Shown here one piece after another: positions 57,197 through 64,000 of a DNA stretch of 64,000 bases; positions within the stretch are counted from its first letter, which is position 1; each line of letters opens with the position of its first letter. The notes beneath the pieces were generated by a model. It ran no database searches. It was given only the letters and a program-made list of their open reading frames with translations, and was not told the origin of the DNA. Source of the DNA: an uncultured Flavobacteriaceae bacterium (GTDB lineage Bacteria; Bacteroidota; Bacteroidia; Flavobacteriales; Flavobacteriaceae); contig CANKUU010000001.1 in NCBI GenBank assembly GCA_947486785.1, positions 186,001 to 250,000 on the forward strand, in the 5' to 3' direction. The position numbers were made by a program, and so were the translations under genes.

Positions 57197-57232
57197 AAAA
57201 ACCTATTTTGTTTCTAAGCAGAATGGGTTTTT
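57197..57232 (+). terminator. Terminator after the DUF3127 gene
   Basis: An 11-bp stem (57197-57207 with 57222-57232, one T-G pair) with five A-T pairs at the base, ending in a T tract. Confidence 0.75.
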
Positions 57233-57296
57233 GCTATTTTTAATGTTGGTGTAACGCGTGTAAGTACCGCTTTTATTAAAGTATAAAAACAATGTT

Positions 57297-57968
57297 TTGA
57301 CGAGAGATAGTAATTATAAGCCAGTTAGATTATTGACCGATAGGCTGGCGTTTCCGAATGCTGAAAATGCCAATGAAGAGGGTCTTTTAGCGGTAGGAGG
57401 CGATTTGTCTTTAGAGCGATTAATGTTGGCATATAAATCTGGAATTTTCCCTTGGTTTAATGATGATTCGCCTATTTTATGGTGGTGTCCAGATCCTAGG
57501 ATGGTCTTATTTCCAGATAAGATAAAAATCTCCAACAGCATGAAGAAAGTCATAAAAAATAAGCAGTTTAGCCTAACTAAAAACGCATGCTTTGAAGCTG
57601 TAATTGACGAATGTGCGCATATCAAACGAAGTGGGCAAAACGGCACCTGGATTACTTCAGAGATGAAAAAATCATACCTAGCTTTACATCGCTATGGTTA
57701 TGCCGTTTCCTATGAAGTTTGGGAGAATGACTTCCTTGTTGGCGGTTTGTATGGTGTTGATTTAGGTCATGTGTTTTGTGGCGAAAGTATGTTTAGTAGA
57801 ACGAGTAATGCATCTAAATTCGCATTTATTAAGCTAGCGCAAGATTGTCAAAAAAACAAATATCAACTCATCGATTGCCAAGTTTACACCAAGCATCTTG
57901 AAAGTTTAGGAGCAGAAAAAATGAGTAGGTCAAATTTTTTAAATATTTTAAAAGGTAAAAACATATAG
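57297..57968 (+). CDS. aat: Leucyl/phenylalanyl-tRNA--protein transferase
   Basis: A 223-residue Aat that adds Leu or Phe to N-termini starting with Lys or Arg, marking proteins for ClpAP/ClpS. Family motifs: NEEGLLAVGGDLSLERLMLAYKSGIFPW, WWCPDPRMVLFP and the FCGESMFS loop with the catalytic region. The start is TTG at 57297 since no ATG precedes the conserved head. Slightly shorter than E. coli (234 aa). Confidence 0.93.
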   Translation: MTRDSNYKPVRLLTDRLAFPNAENANEEGLLAVGGDLSLERLMLAYKSGIFPWFNDDSPILWWCPDPRMVLFPDKIKISNSMKKVIKNKQFSLTKNACFEAVIDECAHIKRSGQNGTWITSEMKKSYLALHRYGYAVSYEVWENDFLVGGLYGVDLGHVFCGESMFSRTSNASKFAFIKLAQDCQKNKYQLIDCQVYTKHLESLGAEKMSRSNFLNILKGKNI

Positions 57969-58014
57969 TCTACTTGGTACAACTAGTTGTAAATTATCGC
58001 AAAGCCTTTATTTC

Positions 58015-58042
58015 TTAAAACAAGAAAAAAATCTTGTTTTAA
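58015..58042 (+). terminator. Hairpin after aat, possible terminator
   Basis: A perfect 11-bp inverted repeat (58015-58025 with 58032-58042) with a 6-A loop. The only T run lies within the 3' arm, so termination strength is uncertain. It is 46 bases after the aat stop. Confidence 0.5.
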
Positions 58043-58110
58043 TAGCCTAGCTTAATAGGTATAACTTGGGTTCGTAAATAGGGTATAAGACTATGCTTTT
58101 AGGGTACTAC

Positions 58111-58665
58111 TTATAGCATATACTTGTATCGACCTTCTGAATTAAAAATAATCTTACGAAACTGAACTTTTTTTTCTTTTTTAGCCCTAATGGTGGCTTC
58201 GTAATTTATACTTGGTAAAAGAAGATTTTGAAAAGCATCTTTAACTGTTTTTTTAAGCTCATTTTCATGAATAACAGGATATATCTGCTTTAATTTTCGA
58301 ATATTATATGAGGTAAAATTAGTTTCAAGATAGCTAGTAATTGCTTCAAAAGCATCTTCAGGTATATCAATAGACTTTATTTCTATTTCAATATACTTTG
58401 GTATTCCTGTTTGGTTAAACCCAATACCGTACCACAAGCGATCTTTTTTAAACCTTGCCCTATAAGAGGCTTTAGAGCTATTAATTTCTTTATAAAACCG
58501 AGTGTGTTTAATGTCTTTAAGATTAGTTGTAATATAGTCTAAAGCGGGCTCAGGAAACTTATTTTTTTTTATTCGGTGTGCTTTTTCATTGGTTTGTTGT
58601 GCAGCGGTAAAACAGTGCGTAAGTACCAAAAAAAGTACAGCTAATATGCGTGCCTTATTTTTCAT
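58111..58665 (-). CDS. Secreted protein of unknown function
   Basis: A 184-residue exported protein (signal about 1-22, ending FTAAQ). The body is mixed alpha/beta with basic segments: RIKKNKFPEPALDYITTNLKD, RARFKKDRLWYGIGFNQTGIPKYIEIE, and a C-terminal KKVQFRKIIFNSEGRYKYML. The fold recalls PepSY-like/BLIP-like repeats, but the match is weak. The ATG at 58665 gives the signal peptide. It follows tag by 34 bases on the same strand. Confidence 0.65.
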   Translation of the reverse strand: MKNKARILAVLFLVLTHCFTAAQQTNEKAHRIKKNKFPEPALDYITTNLKDIKHTRFYKEINSSKASYRARFKKDRLWYGIGFNQTGIPKYIEIEIKSIDIPEDAFEAITSYLETNFTSYNIRKLKQIYPVIHENELKKTVKDAFQNLLLPSINYEATIRAKKEKKVQFRKIIFNSEGRYKYML

Positions 58666-58699
58666 TTTATAATCTAGTTTGTTTATAAACGTAGAACTA

Positions 58700-59263
58700 T
58701 TAAACCTCATTGTATCTAAAGCATGCCATTTCATGATCGTTAACCATGCCGATTGCTTGCATAAAGGCATATATCACCGTACTACCAACAAATTTAAAAC
58801 CTCTTTTTTTTAAATCTTTGCTTATCGTATCCGATAATTTGGTGTTTGCTGGCCCTTCTTGGTAATTTTTTAATTTATTTTTTATGGGTTTGTGGTCTAC
58901 AAAGTCCCAGAGGTACGAACTAAAACTATCAAACTCTTCCTGTACTAGTATAAATGCTTTTGCATTAGTAACGGTCGCATTTACCTTTAATTTGTTTCTG
59001 ATAATGCCAGCATCTTGTAACAATGCATCTTTTTTTTTCTGATCGTAGTTGGCAATTTTGTGGTAATCAAAATGATCAAAAGCTTTTCTGAAATTTTCAC
59101 GCTTTTTAAGAATAGTAATCCAACTTAACCCGGCCTGAAAGGTCTCAAGAACAAGAAATTCAAATAATGTAGCATCATCTTTTACGGGTACACCCCATTC
59201 TAAGTCGTGGTAAGTTTCATAAAGTGCACTGCCCATGCACCAGCCGCATTTGTGTTTTTTCAT
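58700..59263 (-). CDS. tag: DNA-3-methyladenine glycosylase I
   Basis: A 187-residue TagI that excises 3-methyladenine. The start MKKHKCGWCMGSALYETYHDLEWG carries the zinc Cys and His ligands and the conserved DxEWG. The core reads LETFQAGLSWITILKKRENFRKAF with the catalytic Glu, and the C-terminal NDHEMACF supplies the remaining zinc His/Cys. Full length and typical. Confidence 0.95.
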   Translation of the reverse strand: MKKHKCGWCMGSALYETYHDLEWGVPVKDDATLFEFLVLETFQAGLSWITILKKRENFRKAFDHFDYHKIANYDQKKKDALLQDAGIIRNKLKVNATVTNAKAFILVQEEFDSFSSYLWDFVDHKPIKNKLKNYQEGPANTKLSDTISKDLKKRGFKFVGSTVIYAFMQAIGMVNDHEMACFRYNEV

Positions 59264-59337
59264 AGATGAAATTTAAGCATAAAATGGTAGCTGTGGTAGC
59301 TGTTTTTAAATTTTTAAAATAATGAAACGTAAGCTTC

Positions 59338-59366
59338 TTTGAAAAGCAGCAACTAATATAATTTTG
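59338..59366 (+). promoter_or_regulatory. Possible promoter of the thioredoxin-family gene
   Basis: TTTG at 59338-59341 and TAATTTTG at 59359-59366, 17 bases apart, a little short for the consensus. The ATG is 50 bases downstream. Confidence 0.45.
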
Positions 59367-59416
59367 TGTACTATTTTATAAAATCTAAATTAATTTTAAT
59401 TCGATAAAAGACAGTA

Positions 59417-60043
59417 ATGCCAGATATATCTAAAGAAAAAATTAGCAAAGAGCTTATTCAGCAGAGTTTAGCAAAATCATTTTCATATGAAGCATATAGG
59501 GTTTTAGTTTCAGAATTGGCTGAAGAAGGAAAATCAACAGGCTTAGAACAATCAGAAGCGCTAACTACCTATACCCAATTAAATAATAAACGCATGAAGC
59601 GTTGGGATAAAACCTTAAAACTAGAAGACAAAAGTTTAGAAGCCATTACGCAATTAAAGCGAAAAATTACTTGGTTGGTTTTAACAGAAAGTTGGTGTGG
59701 TGATGCAGCGCCAGCATTACCTGTTATGCATAAATTGGCAGAACTAAACTCAAACTTAACCTTAAAAATTGTGCTTAGAGATGAAAATGATGCTTTAATG
59801 AATCAACTTTTAACAAACGGTAGTAGATCTATTCCAAAGTTGGTAGCCATTGATGATGTTACCCATACCGTGATTGCGGAATGGGGTCCGCGGTCTGCCG
59901 CAGCTACTAAATTAGTTGAAGATTACAAATTAAAACATGGAAAACTAAGCCCCGAATTTAAACAAGAATTACAAAGTTGGTATAATAAAGACAAAGGGCA
60001 AAGCTTAGTTAAAGATTTACTAGCGAGCCTTACCTTGAAATAA
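59417..60043 (+). CDS. Cytoplasmic thioredoxin-fold protein with single-cysteine motif
   Basis: A 208-residue protein without signal peptide. A thioredoxin-like domain begins near 85: WLVLTESWCGDAAPALPVMHKLAE, then the cis-Pro segment SRSIPKLVAID and DVTHTVIAEWGP. The usual CxxC is CGDA, so only one active cysteine remains. The family is widespread in Bacteroidetes and unnamed. The last 24 bases overlap the convergent TonB-like gene. Confidence 0.8.
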   Translation: MPDISKEKISKELIQQSLAKSFSYEAYRVLVSELAEEGKSTGLEQSEALTTYTQLNNKRMKRWDKTLKLEDKSLEAITQLKRKITWLVLTESWCGDAAPALPVMHKLAELNSNLTLKIVLRDENDALMNQLLTNGSRSIPKLVAIDDVTHTVIAEWGPRSAAATKLVEDYKLKHGKLSPEFKQELQSWYNKDKGQSLVKDLLASLTLK

Positions 60044-60751
60044 ATAGGTAATAGAACCTTTTTGTTGAGAATTTTCTGAAGCACTAAAACGAGCTTTATA
60101 GGCATATTTAATTGCATTTTCAACCAAACAGCCGTTTGAGGTATCGGAGCTTTTGGCGTTAAAATAGGCATCTACTACATTGCCATTAGCATCAACAGAA
60201 ATATTAACGACTACTTTGCCGCCTTCTATGCAGGTGTAAATTGGAGGAGGAAGTACGTAGTTGTTTCTGTTTACTAAGGAGTAAGAAACAGATGTTTTTC
60301 GCGCAGAGAGGTTGTTGGTAAATTCTTTTTTTTCAGCCTCTTTTTCTCCTAATTTTTGTTTGGCTTCTTCGCGCTTTTTCTTTAACTCTTTTATGCGCTC
60401 GGCATATTCATTGGAGGCACCTGTTTCGTTTTGTTCTCCATCGTTTAATAAGGCTTTTTCTGCCATTATTTCTTCTAAAGTTTGAAGCGGTTCTGGATTT
60501 CCGTAAGAAGGTTTTGCGGTTTCATTAAAAGCTAAATGGCTTTTAACTGGAGCTGCATTTGATTTTTGTTCTAAGCGTTCTTTTTCTTTCAATAAATCTT
60601 CAATATCTTCTTCAGCAAGCATCATTTCAACAATATATTCATCTTCAACCTTGTCCGATTTTCCTAGGCTAATGTTAAATAGTGTTAGCACTATGATACC
60701 CATAGAAAATAAAGTGATTAAAAGGGATAATTGCTTACGATTCAGATTCAT
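60020..60751 (-). CDS. TonB-like energy transducer or related envelope protein
   Basis: A 243-residue protein with one N-terminal membrane helix (about 10-27). A charged, Lys/Glu-rich coiled-coil middle (about 100-145, RIKELKKKREEAKQKLGEKEAEKKE) precedes a C-terminal TonB-type domain (about 170-243: GGKVVVNISVDANGNVVDAYF, ENAIKYAYKARFSA). The Pro-rich linker of classical TonB is replaced by the coiled coil. It lies at the end of the truB-uppP-DUF3098-ftsX group, separated by about 75 bases. Confidence 0.75.
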   Translation of the reverse strand: MNLNRKQLSLLITLFSMGIIVLTLFNISLGKSDKVEDEYIVEMMLAEEDIEDLLKEKERLEQKSNAAPVKSHLAFNETAKPSYGNPEPLQTLEEIMAEKALLNDGEQNETGASNEYAERIKELKKKREEAKQKLGEKEAEKKEFTNNLSARKTSVSYSLVNRNNYVLPPPIYTCIEGGKVVVNISVDANGNVVDAYFNAKSSDTSNGCLVENAIKYAYKARFSASENSQQKGSITYLFQGKAR

Positions 60752-60824
60752 AGTGATATAACCTCAATTTCTTTAAAATATTTAATTTTTTCGTTAAACG
60801 GAATAAAGAAAACCTAGGATTATC

Positions 60825-61535
60825 TTAGTTTAAGTCTTTACCTAGTAACTTTTCTTCAAAAACCGAAGGGGCTACGGCATTATCTACGTTGAAATCTCCT
60901 ATTTTGGTTCTTTTTAGCGAGGTTAAATGTGCGCCAGAATTTAAGGCTTTACCAAAATCGTATGCAAGAGAACGTATATATGTGCCCTTGCTACACACAA
61001 CTCTAAAGTGGATGCTTGTATTATCTTTACCTGTAATTTCAAACGCTGAAATATGTACATTTCTCTTTTTTATGTTCACTTCAATTCCTTCACGAGCATA
61101 TTCATAAAGTCGTTTTCCGTCTTTTTTTAAAGCAGAAAAAATGGGTGGAGTTTGTTCAATATTACCTATAAATTGGGGTAAGGTTTTTTCAATTAAGGCA
61201 TCTGTAATATGTGTAGTTGAAAATGTTTCATCAATACTAGTTTCTAAGTCATAAGAGGGTGTGGTTGCGCCCAGCATAATAGTACCAGTATATTCTTTAA
61301 TTTGACCTTGAAGTTCAGCGATGGTTTTAGTAAATTTTCCTGTACAAATTAAAAGCAAACCTGTGGCTAAAGGGTCTAAGGTGCCAGCATGACCAATTTT
61401 AATTTTTTTTAAATCAAATTTTTTTTTGATGACCCATTTAAGTTTATTAACGGCTTGAAATGAGGTCCAGCCTAGTGGTTTGTCAATAAGCAGTACTTGC
61501 CCGTTTAAGAAATCTTCTTTTGTTTTTGTGTGCAT
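60825..61535 (-). CDS. truB: tRNA pseudouridine(55) synthase
   Basis: TruB forms pseudouridine-55 in the T-loop of tRNAs. The 236-residue protein has the signature KIGHAGTLDPLATGLL with catalytic Asp54. The YEYAREG and RVVCSKGTYIRSLAYDFG motifs follow. The C-terminal PUA domain is lacking, which is normal for many short TruB proteins. Member of the ftsX-DUF3098-uppP-truB operon. Confidence 0.95.
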   Translation of the reverse strand: MHTKTKEDFLNGQVLLIDKPLGWTSFQAVNKLKWVIKKKFDLKKIKIGHAGTLDPLATGLLLICTGKFTKTIAELQGQIKEYTGTIMLGATTPSYDLETSIDETFSTTHITDALIEKTLPQFIGNIEQTPPIFSALKKDGKRLYEYAREGIEVNIKKRNVHISAFEITGKDNTSIHFRVVCSKGTYIRSLAYDFGKALNSGAHLTSLKRTKIGDFNVDNAVAPSVFEEKLLGKDLN

Positions 61536-61558
61536 TTTAAAGTAGAATATAAGGGGCT

Positions 61559-62362
61559 TTAAAAATTTGAAGCTACAAAACTATATAGAATGGCAATAAA
61601 GCCAACAATAAGGCAGTACACAGAGAAATAAGAGAGTTTACTTTTCTTTACTAATTGAATCATCCATGTGCAAGCGGCTAAGCCTGCTAAAAATGCTGCA
61701 ATAAATCCGGCGGCCATGGCAACACTATTTTCACTTGTAAAGGTAAGATCTCCGCTTAAGAGGTCTTTTCCTATTTTGCCAAAAATTAATGGCACAACCA
61801 TTAAGAAAGAAAATCGTGCTGCTTTTGTTTTGTCTACACCCAGCAGTACAGATGTTGAAATGGTGGCGCCACTTCTTGAAATGCCCGGTAACATAGCTAT
61901 TGCCTGTGCTATTCCTACAATAATTGCATTTTTAAAATTTACTGGTTTTTCGGTGTCTTTTGCTTTATCAGCAAAATAGAGTAGTACCGCCGTAATTAAT
62001 AGCATAAAGCCTACAAAGCGAATATTACCTCCAAAAAAAGATTCTAATTGTTCTTCAAAAAACAAACCTACAAATACAGCAGGTAGCATAGAGAGTATTA
62101 TTTTTAAAGAAAATTGTGTTTCTTCATTCCATTTTAAACTAAAAAGACCCGATAAAATTTGCCAAATATCTTTTCTAAAGACAACAATAGTACTTAAAGC
62201 TGTAGCAAAATGTAATACTACTGTAAAAAGAAGGCTTTCTTCGGGTATTGAGTCGTCGCCTAAAATAGCTTTGCCCAATTCTAAATGCCCACTAGAAGAT
62301 ACCGGAAGAAACTCAGTTAAACCTTGTATAATGCCTAAAATAATGGCGTCTAAAGTATCCAA
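61559..62362 (-). CDS. uppP: Undecaprenyl-diphosphate phosphatase
   Basis: UppP/BacA recycles the C55-PP carrier of peptidoglycan. The 267-residue membrane protein has eight or so helices, the N-terminal GIIQGLTEFLPVSSSGHLELG with the conserved Glu and Ser/His, and the second AIAMLPGISRSGATIS repeat. It lies between DUF3098 (directly abutting) and truB. Confidence 0.95.
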   Translation of the reverse strand: MDTLDAIILGIIQGLTEFLPVSSSGHLELGKAILGDDSIPEESLLFTVVLHFATALSTIVVFRKDIWQILSGLFSLKWNEETQFSLKIILSMLPAVFVGLFFEEQLESFFGGNIRFVGFMLLITAVLLYFADKAKDTEKPVNFKNAIIVGIAQAIAMLPGISRSGATISTSVLLGVDKTKAARFSFLMVVPLIFGKIGKDLLSGDLTFTSENSVAMAAGFIAAFLAGLAACTWMIQLVKKSKLSYFSVYCLIVGFIAILYSFVASNF

Positions 62363-62629
62363 TTAATTTTTGTTCTTATGTGGATTTAATAATATCGCAT
62401 ACACCTCAATACCTAGGCCAATGAGTACTAGGGTAGGCGCTAAACGAATACGTCTAAAACTATAGATATCGTTGTTAAAAACATTTGGATCGTTACTACC
62501 GCCTCCGCTCATTAACATAAAGCCTACAGCTATAAATGCCAAGCCAATAAATAGAAACAAATAGTTTTTCTTTTGAAAAATGAACTCTTGTTTCGATTGA
62601 TCTTCTTTATATTGTCTTTTTTTACTCAT
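62363..62629 (-). CDS. DUF3098 small membrane protein
   Basis: An 88-residue protein with two membrane helices (about 24-41 and 63-83): YLFLFIGLAFIAVGFMLMSGGG and LAPTLVLIGLGIEVYAIL. It matches DUF3098, a Bacteroidetes family. It sits between ftsX and uppP with its stop directly abutting the uppP start. The conserved linkage suggests a role in cell envelope assembly or division. No mechanism is known. Confidence 0.85.
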   Translation of the reverse strand: MSKKRQYKEDQSKQEFIFQKKNYLFLFIGLAFIAVGFMLMSGGGSNDPNVFNNDIYSFRRIRLAPTLVLIGLGIEVYAILLNPHKNKN

Positions 62630-62638
62630 GCAGCAAAG

Positions 62639-63517
62639 TTAATAATATAATTCATCTGTTCTTAAATTTAAGAAACGTTGTGTGGCAAGATAGGTGCTTA
62701 TTAACGAAATAAATAAGCCTAAAACAAATACGCTAAGAAAAAGAAGTGCGATCATATTGGGGTCGTTTAATAAGCCTAAATCAGGAAAATTAGTATTTAA
62801 ATAATATAGTGATAGGGCTATGCCAAGCATGGCTACAAATGAACCTAGCATACCTAGCTTAATGTTTGTCCATATAAAAGGGCGACGAATAAAAGATTTT
62901 GTAGCGCCTACCATTTGCATGGTTTTAATAATAAAACGTTTAGAGTAGATGGATAAACGAATTGAGCTATTAATTAGTAGAACGGCAATAAAAGTAAATA
63001 TAGCACATGCTACCAGAATCCAAAAACTTAGTTTTTTAACATTATCATTAAGTAAACCTATCAAGGGCTTGTCATAACTAACTTCGTCGACATATGCTTT
63101 TTCGGCTATTTCTTTTGCGATATTGGTAATTTGGTCTATACTAACAAAATCGGCATTTAAATTAACATCAATAGAATTTTTAAGAGGGTTGTAGCCCAAA
63201 AAGTCGATAAAATTCTCACCAATTTCTTCTGCATGTTTTTCTGCAGCTTCTTCTTTAGAAACAAAAGTTGCTTTTTTAGTGTAGTCGGCCATGGCCAAGC
63301 TTTTTTGTAATTGATCAATTTCGACCTCTTTGGCATCTTCGTTTAAAAAGACCGAAATCGTAATTTGTTCTTTAAAGTGATCTGCCATTTTTTTTGCGTT
63401 CAACACCAGAAGCCCAAGAATACCTAATAAAAATAAAACCAAAGCAATACTTAAAACTACCGAAAAGTAGCTTGAAATTAGCTTGCGCTTTTGGTATTGT
63501 TCAAAAGATTTACCCAT
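62639..63517 (-). CDS. ftsX: Cell division protein FtsX
   Basis: A 292-residue permease-like protein that, with FtsE, activates peptidoglycan hydrolases at the septum. It has an N-terminal helix (about 20-40), a large extracytoplasmic ECD (about 45-165, FKEQITISVFLNEDAKEVEID), then three C-terminal helices in a FtsX fold (SIYSKRFIIKTMQMVGATKSFIRRPF). ftsE is not adjacent in the window. First gene of the operon with DUF3098, uppP and truB. Confidence 0.93.
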   Translation of the reverse strand: MGKSFEQYQKRKLISSYFSVVLSIALVLFLLGILGLLVLNAKKMADHFKEQITISVFLNEDAKEVEIDQLQKSLAMADYTKKATFVSKEEAAEKHAEEIGENFIDFLGYNPLKNSIDVNLNADFVSIDQITNIAKEIAEKAYVDEVSYDKPLIGLLNDNVKKLSFWILVACAIFTFIAVLLINSSIRLSIYSKRFIIKTMQMVGATKSFIRRPFIWTNIKLGMLGSFVAMLGIALSLYYLNTNFPDLGLLNDPNMIALLFLSVFVLGLFISLISTYLATQRFLNLRTDELYY

Positions 63518-64000
63518 ATAGCTATAAAATCAAAAGGTAAAGTTAGCAAAGTATTGGCAATACCGAATAATGAACTACGGTAATATTTTATTAAAACTTA
63601 AACTTTATGGTGCTTTATTTTTTTGTGTAAAACGACCTTCAAATTTTTACTCTTATAAAGGTGTAAGGCGCCAACAATTAGCAGTGTGTAGTAAGGTATT
63701 ATTGCGTGTGATAGAAGCGGTTAAATTTATCCTAAAAATTAGTTTTTCGGCTTTTTAGGTGTTATGCATTCAATTACCTTTTAAAAAAGGAATTTTAGAT
63801 TTACATTGTATCTATTTTTGTTGAAGTTATAGGAGCTAATCATATAATAACCTTACCCTTGTTTTATGCCAAAAACACTCAAAAAAAAGGGTTGCGCGCT
63901 GCACGAGACTTTCTGGTACATGTGATGCGAAAATTTATTTAGTACCTAGGGTGTGGTCAGAAATAATCGAATTTTTAGCATTTTATTCATTTTCTGTTTA
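63518..64000. other. Upstream region of ftsX, no gene recognised
   Basis: About 480 bp to the window edge. A 62-codon frame at 63570-63758 on the plus strand resembles no family and has no start signal. No tRNA or repeat was seen. It must contain the ftsX promoter; no perfect TAnnTTTG box was found on the minus strand. Confidence 0.35.

Noticed and set aside
63570-63758. Open frame of 62 codons upstream of ftsX
   Set aside because: No family resemblance, unusual amino-acid content and no start signals; chance frame in AT-rich DNA.

Overview
The window looks like a chromosomal segment of a gliding marine-type member of the Flavobacteriaceae (Bacteroidetes). The evidence is AT-rich DNA, TonB-dependent receptors with carboxypeptidase-like N-terminal domains, gliding genes gldE and gldD, Bacteroidetes-type promoters with a TAnnTTTG -7 box, few Shine-Dalgarno sequences, a ribosomal protein L21 with a C-terminal extension, and many families largely confined to this phylum (DUF4270, DUF3098, DUF3127, DUF4301, DUF6646, GIN-domain proteins). 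A genus cannot be fixed from the sequence alone. No tRNA, rRNA, CRISPR array, phage or intact insertion sequence was seen.

Layout. 1-9.5 kb: the end of a DUF4270 protein, glmS, a TonB-dependent receptor with an SGNH-esterase lipoprotein, and the atpD-atpC pair. 9.5-10.3 kb: a decayed insertion sequence with a transposase relic and flanking 8-bp duplications. 10.3-12.7 kb: an acetyltransferase and an M61 peptidase. 13.2-19.6 kb: a biotin locus bioF - DUF2007 protein - bioD - bioA - ketosynthase - bioB. 19.6-23.1 kb: an outer-membrane protein, recX, rng, a 29-residue basic protein and an HU gene. 23.3-27.8 kb: mutY-ssb-gldE-gldD and a PLP dehydratase/racemase. 28-34.6 kb: a lipoprotein, a DMT transporter, a GIN-domain gene next to its decayed paralogue, and a pair of M16 peptidases. 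34.9-39.1 kb: rplU-rpmA, then a secreted redox cluster (thioredoxin, ApbE flavin transferase, DUF4266 lipoprotein, DUF3570 barrel). 39.3-44.8 kb: ahcY, a phosphopantetheinyl transferase, and a probable vitamin uptake operon (YkoF-like, PnuC-type, NadR-like kinase, DUF4301). 44.9-45.1 kb: a 258-bp repeat that is an internally deleted relative of the 9.5-kb element. 45.3-53 kb: two PepSY-like secreted proteins, a sigma-54 response regulator converging on a hybrid histidine kinase, and a TPP riboswitch in front of a TonB-dependent receptor. 53-64 kb: housekeeping genes (greA, HIT, aat, tag, truB, uppP, ftsX), a second histidine kinase and several conserved unknowns.

How parts fit together. The TPP riboswitch makes the 50.7-kb receptor a probable outer-membrane thiamine importer, and the YkoF-PnuC-NadR genes 8 kb upstream are the likely inner-membrane half of that route. 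The biotin locus has the late pathway (BioF, A, D, B) but no recognisable bioC, bioH, bioG, bioZ or bioW. It carries instead a ketosynthase with an intact Cys-His-His triad, a candidate for making the pimelate precursor. The thioredoxin-ApbE-DUF4266-DUF3570 operon is the strongest candidate for a poorly described envelope redox system. All functional calls come from motif recognition by eye; no database search was run.
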